This document shows, piece after piece, positions 53,420-62,299 of a stretch of 64,000 nucleotides of DNA. The stretch spans positions 533,440-597,439 of the forward strand of contig NZ_JH597761.1 of assembly GCF_000243315.1 (NCBI RefSeq), in the 5' to 3' direction. Both the position numbers and the translations under genes were made by a program. The stretch comes from Metallosphaera yellowstonensis MK1 (lineage in GTDB: Archaea; Thermoproteota; Thermoprotei_A; Sulfolobales; Sulfolobaceae). The notes beneath the pieces were generated by a model. It worked only from the letters and a program-made list of their open reading frames with translations, ran no database searches and had not been told where the DNA came from. The number at the start of each line of letters is the position of its first letter. The first letter of the stretch is position 1.

Positions 53420-54186
53420 ATCGAGTATAGTCTGTCCAGGGTAATAATGTCCGCCATCCTCTTGCCTTCCTTCCCCTTCACGAACGAGAACTCCTTACCT
53501 TCAACCTCCACTACCAGGAGGGCCTCAGGATCCCTCCCCTCGGTGACGACTGAGGAGAGGAGCTCCCCTACCTTCACGGGACCGTAGACCTTACCTTCGA
53601 ATATGAGGTAGGAGTCCAGCTCCTGAAAGCTGCTGGCCAGCTCCAGTTCGTGGGTGACCACTATTCCCTCCTTCCCGTACTCCTTGATCCAGGACAGCAC
53701 CTTCCTCCTCTTGGCCACGTCTACGTTCTCGAAGGGTTCGTCGAGGAGGACTATCTTGGGATCTGTGGCCAGCGCCACGATAGTCCTGAAGAGGGCTGAC
53801 TGGCCTGTGGACAGGGAGTACGTCTTCTGCCTCAGGTCCCTAATGCCCACCTCCCTCAGCATCTCTACGGCCCTCCTCCCGTCGAGACCCTTGATGTCGG
53901 AGAAGATACTCAAGACGTCACCCAAGGTCAGGCCCACTGAGAAGACCTCCGGCAGGTTCGTTGAGAGGGAGGAGTAGCCCTTGAGGGACCTCACCTCAGT
54001 CCCGTCAACCCGTATTGAGCCCAGATAGGGTACGATCCCCGCTACGGCCCTCAGTAGAGTCGTCTTTCCCGACCCGTTTGGACCCAGGAGGAGAACCTTG
54101 CTCTCGACATGCATTGTGACTCCCTTGATAGCCTTGATTCCCCTATAGTTTACCTCAACGTTCACTAGGTCTATCATGCTAATCAC
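53416..54186 (-). CDS. ABC transporter ATP-binding protein
   Basis: 256 residues with Walker A (GPNGSGKTTLLRAV), a degenerate signature SLSTGQSALFR in place of LSGGQ, Walker B (KIVLLDEPFENVD) and the switch His (GIVVTHELELA). An in-frame ATG at 54177 is an alternative start. The gene directly abuts the permease gene upstream. The weak signature is common in two-gene exporters of this type. Confidence 0.88.
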   Translation of the reverse strand: MISMIDLVNVEVNYRGIKAIKGVTMHVESKVLLLGPNGSGKTTLLRAVAGIVPYLGSIRVDGTEVRSLKGYSSLSTNLPEVFSVGLTLGDVLSIFSDIKGLDGRRAVEMLREVGIRDLRQKTYSLSTGQSALFRTIVALATDPKIVLLDEPFENVDVAKRRKVLSWIKEYGKEGIVVTHELELASSFQELDSYLIFEGKVYGPVKVGELLSSVVTEGRDPEALLVVEVEGKEFSFVKGKEGKRMADIITLDRLYSM

Positions 54187-54993
54187 CTAGAACAACTTCC
54201 CCTCCTCGACGGGGTTAAGGTAGAGCCTCCTCAGGAGTATGGACGAGATCACTGTAACGATTACGATCCAAACGATGAGCGAGCCCGTAAGCAGGATGTC
54301 GGATGCCCCAGGTTGAGGTGGGCTTATCACGATCAGACCTGTGGGAGCTTGACCTCCCAGAAAGGAGGATATGGCGAGCACCTGGACGTCGCTCAAGGGG
54401 TTGATGTACACCAAGTTTCCCAGGTTAGCGAATAGGTAAGAGAAGCCGAAGATGAAAGCCAGGATGAAGGGAATCAAGGTGAAGAAGTTACTGAGTTTCC
54501 TGGAGTACTTGTAGCTCAGGGCCCCCAAGAACACGGAGAAAGTAGAGAAGAACACCCCTGACAGGAGGAAGGTGAGGTAGGCCAAGGGAAGGTCTTTGGG
54601 TAGGAAAGTGGTATTGAAGGACGAGGAGAACAAGGCATAAACCAGGAACAACATGTATGTGCCCAGGACCACGCTAAGGATAACGGAGCCCAGCACCACA
54701 CCTGAAAGGTACTGGGAGGGAGTCATCTTCGAATACCTGAAGAGGTGAGGGAGCGAACCGGTCTGATAGCTCACCATGAAAGCCAAGGAGGTGAAGGCAG
54801 AGCCATAGGACATTATTATGCTGGTCCCGAACCACGAGGAGACGTAGAGTTCCTCAGCCTCAGGGATGTGGGGAACTTCCCTCGACTCGAGGAAGGCCCC
54901 CATGACGTCGATCAGGGTCACGAATATGACTGCCCAGAAGAGGAGGTACGGGGTGGTGATAAGCCTCTTGGCCACGTAGAGTGGAAACTTCAT
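54187..54993 (-). CDS. ABC transporter permease (ABC-2-like)
   Basis: 268 residues, about six helices; first gene of the operon. Segments YLLFWAVIFVTLIDVMGAFL and LSNFFTLIPFILAFIFGFSY are typical of ABC-2-like exporters with one large loop after helix 1. The substrate is unknown. Probably dimerises with two copies of the 53416 ATPase. Confidence 0.78.
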   Translation of the reverse strand: MKFPLYVAKRLITTPYLLFWAVIFVTLIDVMGAFLESREVPHIPEAEELYVSSWFGTSIIMSYGSAFTSLAFMVSYQTGSLPHLFRYSKMTPSQYLSGVVLGSVILSVVLGTYMLFLVYALFSSSFNTTFLPKDLPLAYLTFLLSGVFFSTFSVFLGALSYKYSRKLSNFFTLIPFILAFIFGFSYLFANLGNLVYINPLSDVQVLAISSFLGGQAPTGLIVISPPQPGASDILLTGSLIVWIVIVTVISSILLRRLYLNPVEEGKLF

Positions 54994-55263
54994 GAGTAAA
55001 TTGACGCTAGCCTGAATTTAAGACGTGAAGCGAGTTCAAATTATGAACTCCTTTGAAACGAGGAGGGCCTCGAGCCCAGACGTTACACCCATGCGAAGAA
55101 TAACCAAGGTTAAGGTTGGATCCCTCTGCTCAACGCGTTTGCCGATCCCTCGCCTCTCTCCATGAAGAGATCCTACCTAGGTCAGCTTCATGGAATCACC
55201 TAGAGTAATCGTTCGACTTTTCCTGAACGCCGCCTCACAGTTGGCGAAATCCGATTACTACTA
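54994..55263. other. Intergenic region with a very degenerate miniature element
   Basis: 55203-55262 (gtaatcgttcgacttttcct ... cgaaatccgattactact) has complementary arms in the family pattern but many changes. No gene seen. Confidence 0.4.
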
Positions 55264-55866
55264 TTAGCCAATTAACTTCCTCTGAATCTCCCAGAGGCTA
55301 TCGACAGTGGAGTCAGGTTCCAATCCCATGAAGTCAGCTAGAGTGAACTCACCCCTCCTCACGAACACAGCCTTCATCCCAGACCTCTTGGCCCCAGCCA
55401 CATCGAAGGGGTTCGAGGAAATCAGGATCCCCTCTCCTACCTCCCCCTGAAAGGTCTTGTACAACTTCGTGGAGGGCTTGTACTCCCTGACCCTCTCAGC
55501 TGAGAACACTCCCTTAAAGAGGTGGATCAGACCAGCATCTCTCAGGATTTGATTGACCGTCCTCTCCACTCCGTTAGTTAAAACCCAGAGTTCCGCCTCC
55601 AGATTTTGGAGTGCCTCGACGTCAGGGAAAGGTTTAAGTCTCCTCCATTCCTCAAGTACCTCATCCCCCATCTGTAGGTTGAACTTCTCCCTCACGTACC
55701 GGAGCGACATCCTCGTGATCTCGTCGAAGTCCCTCCATTCTCCCATGAGAGTTGACCTCCATGTGTACTCCAACTGTTTTCTCCTCCACGAATCCATGAC
55801 TTCCCTGGGCACTCCAGGGATCTGGGTGCTAAAGAGGGTACCGTAGAGGTCGAAGGCCAGGATCAA
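55264..55866 (-). CDS. HAD-superfamily hydrolase, haloacid-dehalogenase type II-like
   Basis: 200 residues. Motif I is AFDLYGTLFS (nucleophile Asp), motif II LWVLTNGVER, the Lys is in YKPSTKLYKTF and motif IV is SSNPFDVAGAKRSGM, the pattern of L-2-haloacid dehalogenases and related phosphatases. Overlaps the upstream DsrE-like gene by 4 bp. The natural substrate is unknown. Confidence 0.82.
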   Translation of the reverse strand: MILAFDLYGTLFSTQIPGVPREVMDSWRRKQLEYTWRSTLMGEWRDFDEITRMSLRYVREKFNLQMGDEVLEEWRRLKPFPDVEALQNLEAELWVLTNGVERTVNQILRDAGLIHLFKGVFSAERVREYKPSTKLYKTFQGEVGEGILISSNPFDVAGAKRSGMKAVFVRRGEFTLADFMGLEPDSTVDSLWEIQRKLIG

Positions 55867-56213
55867 ACCATTATCACCTCATATCCAATCTCGTGGAACA
55901 GGGTTAAGTCCTTGTGATCGTTCTCGTCACCCAGTAGCTTCAAACCTGCCTCCCTCAGTCTGGAGGAGACGTTGACGTGGGGTGGAGAGGCGCAGTAGCC
56001 GCAGGCCCCGTAAACCAGTCCCATCTTGGTTGCCTCCTCAACAAGTGGTCTCAACTGCGACAGGGGCACCTTCGTCCCCAGGCCGTCAAAGAATATGAGG
56101 ACTTCGTGACCCTTCCTTTTCAGGGCCATAGCGTACTGGATGGCGTGCATTGCCTTGACCAACTCACTCCTAACCTCTGGGTCGGAGTATATTACGAAGG
56201 CGTATTTGGCCAT
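55863..56213 (-). CDS. DsrE-family small sulfur-carrier-like protein
   Basis: 116 residues of the DsrE/F fold: YAFVIYSDPEVRSELVKAMH, GHEVLIFFDGLGTKVPLSQL and the cysteine-bearing GLVYGACGYCASPPHVNV. Family members bind persulfides and move sulfur in sulfur-oxidising archaea and bacteria. Coupled to the HAD gene by an ATGA overlap; the joint role is unclear. Confidence 0.78.
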   Translation of the reverse strand: MAKYAFVIYSDPEVRSELVKAMHAIQYAMALKRKGHEVLIFFDGLGTKVPLSQLRPLVEEATKMGLVYGACGYCASPPHVNVSSRLREAGLKLLGDENDHKDLTLFHEIGYEVIMV

Positions 56214-56582
56214 GAGTTAAACAACTACCTGTACGTGATAAGCTTTAGTGGAGAAGCTAAAGGAGGCTTCATTCCAATTAAAGTAATGAATGAAATTTAA
56301 TTAGGATAACAGGAAACGATAGTCGATCTCCTGAGGGCTAATCGAGACCTTAAAGCTCTCAATGAACCTGCGATGGGGACTGAGTGATCACGCAACTCTT
56401 AAAAAAAAGGTCAACTCCAAAACGTTTGGCGATCATAAAGCCCGACTTGGATCACAGGATCTCTCGACTTCAAACCTACTTCTATAACGCACGCAATGTC
56501 CATGAACTCGACGTCTAGGAGGTAGTTTGCAGTGGGGGAGGTTGAGTCGTCAAACGGTTATCGCAGAGGTAATGTTATCCTA
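56214..56582. other. Intergenic region, nothing recognised
   Basis: A/T-rich; a run of eight A near 56401. No gene or RNA supported. Confidence 0.45.
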
Positions 56583-56646
56583 GCAGCAGTTGTTAGATTT
56601 TCCTCGATTTTAGGGTACATTTAGGGGAAAGTCCCACAACTGCAGT
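56583..56646. repeat. Miniature palindromic element
   Basis: gcagcagttgttagattttc at left, ggggaaagtcccacaactgc at right. Lies about 8 bp after the stop of the regulator at 56655, so it could fold in that gene's 3' untranslated region. Confidence 0.8.
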
Positions 56647-56654
56647 CTCGGCCC

Positions 56655-57392
56655 TCATCCAATTGCCAGTAAGTTGACGTAATAATCCCTGACCCCAAAG
56701 TAGTCCTTCACCAGCACCTTAGCCTGGTTATCCAACTCCCTCACCTTCCTAGAGATCGTCCCTAACTCCCCCACGGAAGGGGAGTGGCACAGGAAGTAGG
56801 AGGCATCTCCCAACCCTATCTCGGCCAAGAGATATTTAGATAGGTAATACCTCACCTGCTCTGACCCACTTATCACTGAGAAGAGCAGGAAGTTGGAATC
56901 CCTCAAGTTGGGGAACACCCTTATCAGCCCCCTTCCCTCAAGGTATCTCAAGTGCCTCTTCACTGTGCTAAGGGGTATTCCAGAGTGCCTGGACAACTGG
57001 GAGGGGGAGGCCCTGGGGTCCTCCCTGAGGGCAGATATTAACCTCAGGTCTACCTTGGAAGGATTGAGCGGAACCTGTTCCGGGAAGTAGAAAAGGAGCC
57101 AGTCACTTTCCTCCCGTGCAAAGAGCTCACAGAAGGAGTATCCCTCCACGCACCTGAACTCCAGGGACGTACTCCCAGGACAGGTCGAGTCTGTGACCCC
57201 GTAATATCTCCTGAGGCCCAGGAGGTTGGGGTTAACGTAAAGCGTGAAACCCTGTATGACCTCCCTCAGCAACCTGTTGTACCTGTAAACAACCCTTGAG
57301 TAGTCCAATCCCAGTTTGGAGGAGATGCTGTAGAGGGAGGACCTGCCGTCCTTGAAGAGGTGGAAGAGGATCTCCCTGTCCAGTTTATCCAT
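56655..57392 (-). CDS. Bipartite Lrp/AsnC-like transcription regulator
   Basis: 245 residues with two helix-turn-helix units: LDREILFHLFKDGRSSLYSI at the N-terminus and LRLISALREDPRASPSQLSR with LSTVKRHLRYLEGRGLIRVF in the middle. Each is followed by a ligand-domain-like stretch. The layout matches the larger regulator at 58046-59149 (both carry a GLRRYY/GLRKYF segment after the first unit), suggesting one family. It is divergent from the small peptide gene and the second regulator. Confidence 0.75.
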   Translation of the reverse strand: MDKLDREILFHLFKDGRSSLYSISSKLGLDYSRVVYRYNRLLREVIQGFTLYVNPNLLGLRRYYGVTDSTCPGSTSLEFRCVEGYSFCELFAREESDWLLFYFPEQVPLNPSKVDLRLISALREDPRASPSQLSRHSGIPLSTVKRHLRYLEGRGLIRVFPNLRDSNFLLFSVISGSEQVRYYLSKYLLAEIGLGDASYFLCHSPSVGELGTISRKVRELDNQAKVLVKDYFGVRDYYVNLLAIG

Positions 57393-57450
57393 ACAGTTTA
57401 TTTTTATGGAAGCGTTATATGTTATATGGAAGAAGTTGGTTCGTGTAGTG

Positions 57451-57583
57451 TTTACCCGTGGCGTAACTTATCCTTACTTTTAATTACTTTTAATTCCGCC
57501 ACGAGCACCCCTCTTGAGGGATCGTACACGGTCACCCTTAAGTCATTGAAAATAACGAGTAGTTACGTAAAAGAGTTACAGTC
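57451..57583. mobile_element. Very short IS607-type miniature
   Basis: About 130 bp: the right end tttacccgtggcgtaactta with the last tnpB codons, fused near 57547 to the left-end sequence aaaataacgagtagttacgt. Same design as 27406-27693 but shorter. Confidence 0.65.
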
Positions 57584-57829
57584 TTTACCTAAAGTTGGAG
57601 GGATCGACGATAGAGAGGGCCGTATACCTACTTATATTTCTATAAAAAATCTAATACGATAATACGTTCGAATTCACGTGTATGGGATTGAAAAGTTTAT
57701 TTAGGCCCGCCTTAACTAAAATAAATTTTATAGAGGTGGAGTCCGCATAGCTTGAGCGAGTTAGGTATAGTTTTGGCATTACATACATAATACTAAAAAG
57801 GATTTATGAGGACTTAAAAATCGATCAAA

Positions 57830-57967
57830 ATGAAAGTAAACCCAATCCAGATTCAAACCGTAAGTAAGTTAGTCTTAATGGGAGCAATAGCGGCTTCCTT
57901 ATTATTAGCTGCCCATGGTGTGATGGTACACGCGGGATTATCAACTGGCACTGCTGGTAACGGTTGA
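57830..57967 (+). CDS. 45-residue hydrophobic peptide (small gene)
   Basis: ATG 57830 to TGA 57967. The peptide begins MKVNPIQIQTVSKLVLMG, has one membrane-length hydrophobic segment (LVLMGAIAASLLLAAHGVMV) and ends GLSTGTAGNG. It looks like a signal peptide or a single-span membrane peptide. A TATA-like gatttatgag lies about 28 bp upstream. It sits alone between two bipartite regulators. No family is recognised. Confidence 0.55.
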   Translation: MKVNPIQIQTVSKLVLMGAIAASLLLAAHGVMVHAGLSTGTAGNG

Positions 57968-58045
57968 AACGAGAGCGTTGCTCCGTGTGGTCGGCGTATT
58001 ATACAGTGAGAACTTTTTAACCTGAGTTTTCCTTTTTTACTGTAC

Positions 58046-59149
58046 ATGAGTATTGACAACTATAATTACTCTGCTATCTCTAAGGTTCTAAACGCCGTTC
58101 AGTACTTCGGAGATCTCAATCCTAAGCTATTAGGGGCAATAATTGGTGTAAAGGAAGCGACAGGTATAATGGAGACACTCAGAAAGAAAAGTACCTTCAG
58201 TGTGACATTCATCGCAAGGGAAAGGATAATGGGTCTAAGAAAATACTTCGTGTCCCTTAAGATACCTCCCACCATGATCAGCTTAGTGGATTTATATGAG
58301 GTACTCGACGGTTTTCCGTCATTTATTGGCAGGGATTTTAATAGCCCTGAAAATACAATCATGATAATTCCCTTTCCCAAAGGGAAGACCGACTTCATCA
58401 GGGCATTGGAGGAGTTAGCTGACGCTGGCCTAGTCCATAACCTGATCGTCAGGAAATTCGTTAGACAGTACCAGTTCTACACGGACTTTTCCACTTTCGA
58501 CTTTGAGAAGAACACGTTCAAGGAAAACTTCCTAGTCAAACCCAGATCCCCTCTAATATTGCCCGACCTCTCAGATGGATTCAGACCTGATTGGTTAGAC
58601 CTGGCAATAATGGGGAAAAAACAGGAAAATAATAAGAGAACCCTAAAGGAGATAGCCTCTCTACTTAACGTGCCCTACAGAGTCGCACTGAAACATTATC
58701 AAGAGCATATCATAGGGAGGTCACTAGTGGAAGGATACGTGATGAGATGGGATAATTCCGATATCACTCGTCTGACCATCCTCTTCAAGAGGGATGAGAA
58801 CTTCCTGAGGGAGCTCACCAGGATACCTACCCTAACCCACGCGGCAGACTTAGATGACGGCACCTCAGTTGCCTTCATCTTCGCTGATCAGCACATGATA
58901 CCGGGCATAATGGATTACGTCGCCTACTTGAGGCTGAAGTTCAAGATGGACGCCAAGGTGATGGTTCACCTCTTCAAGCCCAGGTTCAAGTACCTCCTGG
59001 CTGCCTCGATACCTTACGAACATTACACAGAGTCCAGGACCTGGGTTTACGACTTGGACAAGATGTTGCAGAGGGCAAGAGAACTCGCAAGGAAACTGGA
59101 ATTACTCCCCCTCCCCACTTCCTACCCTCCAACGGATAATATTCCGTAA
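58046..59149 (+). CDS. Bipartite Lrp-like regulator, large form
   Basis: 367 residues. The N-terminal unit (KVLNAVQYFGDLNPKLLGAI) is followed by RIMGLRKYFVSLKIPP; the second unit begins LDLAIMGKKQENNKRTLKEI and continues LLNVPYRVALKHYQEHIIGR. Both resemble winged helices of the regulator at 56655-57392. The N-terminal half is A/T-rich in codon use relative to the second. Likely a DNA-binding regulator, target unknown. TATA-like sequence lies about 30 bp upstream. Confidence 0.6.
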   Translation: MSIDNYNYSAISKVLNAVQYFGDLNPKLLGAIIGVKEATGIMETLRKKSTFSVTFIARERIMGLRKYFVSLKIPPTMISLVDLYEVLDGFPSFIGRDFNSPENTIMIIPFPKGKTDFIRALEELADAGLVHNLIVRKFVRQYQFYTDFSTFDFEKNTFKENFLVKPRSPLILPDLSDGFRPDWLDLAIMGKKQENNKRTLKEIASLLNVPYRVALKHYQEHIIGRSLVEGYVMRWDNSDITRLTILFKRDENFLRELTRIPTLTHAADLDDGTSVAFIFADQHMIPGIMDYVAYLRLKFKMDAKVMVHLFKPRFKYLLAASIPYEHYTESRTWVYDLDKMLQRARELARKLELLPLPTSYPPTDNIP

Positions 59150-59192
59150 TGTATATGGAAATATTTAAAGGTTACATGTCTACATAAACTTA

Positions 59193-59960
59193 ATGGGTCA
59201 AGAAATTCCCAGAGTTAACGCCTCTGAACTGCTCTCCTCAAACCTGGAGGAGAGGTTTGAAACGGTAGAGGTTCTAATGGACCCGAACCTGGGGGGAGAT
59301 TCCCTGAATAGGTTGATGCACAAGCTCTTCTACTTCAGGAAAGTGACTCTCCGCCCCAGCCCTTCGACCCTGTTTCACTCCCTCGAGGTCGCAGGGGCCC
59401 TGAGGGAGAGGGGAGTTCCCACCTCCGTTGACGGGCTTCCCCACTCCACCGAGCCGTTCCTCGTGAGGAAGACTCCCCTCACCCCCGACAGGCTAATCAA
59501 GAGAAACGTGGCAGTCCTCACGGGCAAGACCCACCCCACATGGAACGTTGACGGCATGACGGCCATATCCTACGTTACCGACTTCGACTGGGAGGGTTAC
59601 CTGATAGGGAGGGACTTTCCTCTCCCTGATCCGAGGACCGGGTTAATAGGGGCTATCCTCAACAAGACCTCAGTAGTGACCTTTCACACGTACGGGGAGA
59701 AGCTCTCAACTGGAACTCTATACGGTGCCCTAGGTGACGAGGAGTACTTGGTAAGGCCCAACAGGTGGATGACCGACGTGACCGTGGTCAAGATACGGGA
59801 AGTTAGGGGAGACCAGGTGAGCGTCTTGTCTAGGGAGCTCCTCTGCAGACCTCTCGGTTCCTCCTTCGTTCCGTTGAACAGACAGGAGATCTTCAACCTC
59901 CTCTTGGGGTTAAGGATGAGGTGTGCAGGTTTACCACCAGACTGTTACCTTAAGTTCTAG
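59193..59960 (+). CDS. Unidentified protein in an operon with a ParA-like ATPase
   Basis: 255 residues without membrane segments. Distinct features are LTGKTHPTWNVDGMTAISYV followed by TDFDWEGYLIGRDFPLPDPR, and a cysteine-bearing C-terminus (RMRCAGLPPDCYLKF). A TATA-like aatatttaaagg lies about 28 bp before the ATG. The next gene starts 12 bp downstream. I do not recognise the family. Confidence 0.7.
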   Translation: MGQEIPRVNASELLSSNLEERFETVEVLMDPNLGGDSLNRLMHKLFYFRKVTLRPSPSTLFHSLEVAGALRERGVPTSVDGLPHSTEPFLVRKTPLTPDRLIKRNVAVLTGKTHPTWNVDGMTAISYVTDFDWEGYLIGRDFPLPDPRTGLIGAILNKTSVVTFHTYGEKLSTGTLYGALGDEEYLVRPNRWMTDVTVVKIREVRGDQVSVLSRELLCRPLGSSFVPLNRQEIFNLLLGLRMRCAGLPPDCYLKF

Positions 59961-59971
59961 GGGGTGATAGC

Positions 59972-60553
59972 TTGAGGATATACGTCGGCGGTAGCAAGGG
60001 TGGTACTGGTAAATCCACGGTTGCAGTATACCTGTTCAAGAGACTGAAGGAGATGGGACACAGGGTGGGTTTTAGGGACCTCTCCCAGAACCTGATTGGT
60101 GAGGCCCTGATGAAGGCGATGAAGTTGACCCCTGACCCAGACCCCGAGTTCGAGATCTACGACCTGAGGAGCGGGACACAGTTGGACCACGGGGACGTGG
60201 AGATACTGGTGACCGAGTTTCCCTACCTAAGCCTGGATTTGGAAGAGACCAACTCAGAGGAGGAGAGGCTGAGGGAGGAGATGAGGTCACAGATAGGAGA
60301 GACGAAGTCCAGGAGGGTTTTGGTGGTAAACAAGGTCTCTCCAGTCCCTGAGGACATGCAGGAACAGGTCAGGAAGGTCAGGGAGCTTGCCTGGAGTTTC
60401 GATCACGTGGTCATAGTACCCTTCAACGGGAACCTCTTTTACAACAACCTTGAGGGAGAGCCCACCCTGGACGTACTGGCGGAGATATTGGCTGGTAAGA
60501 GGGGGGACAAGTTCGTGTATCCACTGGCTGAACCCATGCATAGGAGACCGTGA
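59972..60553 (+). CDS. ParA/MinD-like ATPase, short form
   Basis: 193 residues from TTG 59972, preceded by a good ribosome-binding site (ggggtgat), as expected for a second gene in an operon. Deviant Walker A is GGSKGGTGKSTVAVYLF; RRVLVVNKVSPVPEDM resembles the base-recognition NK segment. The usual DxxP-type Walker B is not clear (ILVTEFPYLSL instead). Could position or load a partner, perhaps the 59193 product. No ParB or partition site seen. Confidence 0.75.
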   Translation: MRIYVGGSKGGTGKSTVAVYLFKRLKEMGHRVGFRDLSQNLIGEALMKAMKLTPDPDPEFEIYDLRSGTQLDHGDVEILVTEFPYLSLDLEETNSEEERLREEMRSQIGETKSRRVLVVNKVSPVPEDMQEQVRKVRELAWSFDHVVIVPFNGNLFYNNLEGEPTLDVLAEILAGKRGDKFVYPLAEPMHRRP

Positions 60554-60670
60554 CTTCGAGTCTCAGACTGGTCGGAAATACCTGGGGATAAGGTTAACGT
60601 GTTCTCGAGAAGGTTGACCTCTCACCTCTTGACGCTCAAGGTTATTTAGCAGGCTGAGCCATTTCTTCAC

Positions 60671-60892
60671 ATGAGCTTCATGAGGGACAGGGCTGAGGAG
60701 TTCCTAGACAACGCAAAGTACAACCTGGGGAAGGGATTTTACAATTTAGTCATGTTCGATATAGAACAATTTATTCAACTTTACTCAAGATTCTTGATAT
60801 ATCTGAAACTAGGAGATTACCCTAAAACTCGCGACGTCTATCCCTGTTGGGAGACATGAACAGGTTATACTCCAACAAGTGCGGGATCGGGA
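60671..60892 (+). pseudogene. HEPN-domain protein, truncated by an insertion sequence
   Basis: The N-terminal RAEEFLDNAKYNLGKGFYNL and FDIEQFIQLYSRFLIYLKLG are typical of HEPN proteins, often partners of nucleotidyltransferase antitoxins. After TRDV a frame change leads to LLGDMNRLYSNKCGI, then ISC1217-like sequence begins at about 60893. No nucleotidyltransferase gene is nearby. Confidence 0.7.
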
Positions 60893-61300
60893 ACGTGGCA
60901 GTAGAACCAGTAGTTCTCAGGGGCTCACGTCCCCCTGGAGCGTCGTGGTCCACGGTGTCGTCCATGATGGCGAGAGGTCCCTTGACCAGTCTGACAGGAC
61001 CTCCACGCGTCGTCGAGTTCTCCCAACGCCCCATCAATTCACGTTCCAACCCGAACGTCTCGGCCGCGTTCCTCACGCTGGCCCTCCCACCTACCAGGAC
61101 CATGAGGACTAGTGACAATTAACCTTCCTGCTCCTCCCGTTCCTCCTGACCACGCCCAACCTGTTGATCTCCCTGACCAGCCTCTCCCTAGCCAACTCGA
61201 TCGGTCCCTTTCCGCACCTTTTCAGCCGGACGACGCTGAAAAACTTCTCGATAATACCGACTTTTTCGTATTACCCCCCTTAGATTCCCATAGCTGCTGT
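60893..61300 (-). mobile_element. ISC1217-like insertion sequence, copy 5 (5' part only)
   Basis: Carries the terminus ending catagctgctgt at 61300 and transposase codons from a GTG at 61217 through the VDHDAPG segment, then stops abruptly at 60893. It replaces the ends of two genes: the HEPN gene on its left and the thioredoxin-like gene on its right. Confidence 0.85.
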
Positions 61301-62256
61301 ATGCTACTTTGATGAGATCTGTTAGTCCTAAAGGCCTCCTCCCCTAAACTAGGGAGTTGAGTTAGGAGACCTGTCAGGGACTGCGTTCGATATAACTGAG
61401 TTGGGGTATTGAGGAGGGCGCCTGGTCGTTGAGGGCCCAGGTAAACCGTGGAACTATACGGAGGTACATAAACTCCGGTCTTCCCACTCTGGAGTAAACT
61501 CTCGTACTCCGAGACTCCCTGCTGAGAACAAACCTTCTCCGGTTGATTACCGTCTACCTCACATATCTCAGCTGTTAGCAGGTTTGCAGTGGAGTAAATC
61601 TCACGGGATAAAGGGGTGGAGGAATTTATTTGATCCAGAACATAAGTCCAATTTCCTGAAGTCATGAGGCCTGGATCGACAGTGGACCCCACTTGATAGT
61701 AAACTCCTGCAACATCTATGAAGGGTATTCCTCCCCCAGCCAAGGAAGTCCACATGGAGTAGATGTTCTGAGGAACGCTCTGGAGCGGTTGATGGTTCCT
61801 GTCTTGATACTCGTACTCTAGTAGGGAGATGTAGTTGCTGGAGTAACTTACATTCCTCAAGGTGAAGGTTGGAGTGTCAGGGTAATAATCTGTTGGCGAT
61901 GACTCCATGTACCTCAAACCCGTCAAGTTGCCGAACCTGTCCAAGGTTATTACCAATGCCCACATTTCGGCAGCACAATAGGGGCACCACTCCGCCCCTA
62001 CGAATATGACCACCGGCTTTCCCTGAAAGGTCAACTCAGACCCGTTGTTCACGACCTTTACGGTGTAGGTTAGATTGGAGGTAACGTAATCGTAGCTCTG
62101 GGTGGAGAGTTGTTTCAACTCCAGTTCAACTGATGGTGACACGTAAGCGCCCAACTGTGTCGGGGAACCCAGGAGTGACCTGACGTTCCAAACTGCTATT
62201 GCCGAGACTATAAATATTACAATAATAGAAAAAATAATAAACCTTGACTTTACCAT
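61222..62256 (-). CDS. DUF929 thioredoxin-like membrane-anchored protein with IS-derived C-terminus
   Basis: 344 residues. N-terminal helix ([20 protein letters not shown]) anchors an extracytoplasmic domain with the thioredoxin-type motif WCPYC in [20 protein letters not shown], as in the archaeal DUF929 family. Probably a thiol-disulfide protein outside the membrane. The last 26 or so residues ([20 protein letters not shown] onward) are encoded by insertion sequence copy 5, so the native C-terminus is lost or extended. Confidence 0.82.
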   Translation of the reverse strand: MVKSRFIIFSIIVIFIVSAIAVWNVRSLLGSPTQLGAYVSPSVELELKQLSTQSYDYVTSNLTYTVKVVNNGSELTFQGKPVVIFVGAEWCPYCAAEMWALVITLDRFGNLTGLRYMESSPTDYYPDTPTFTLRNVSYSSNYISLLEYEYQDRNHQPLQSVPQNIYSMWTSLAGGGIPFIDVAGVYYQVGSTVDPGLMTSGNWTYVLDQINSSTPLSREIYSTANLLTAEICEVDGNQPEKVCSQQGVSEYESLLQSGKTGVYVPPYSSTVYLGPQRPGALLNTPTQLYRTQSLTGLLTQLPSLGEEAFRTNRSHQSSIQQLWESKGGNTKKSVLSRSFSASSG

Positions 62257-62299
62257 GATCTACTCACCAGTTTTAGATTTTAAGGAAAATAAAAAAGTG

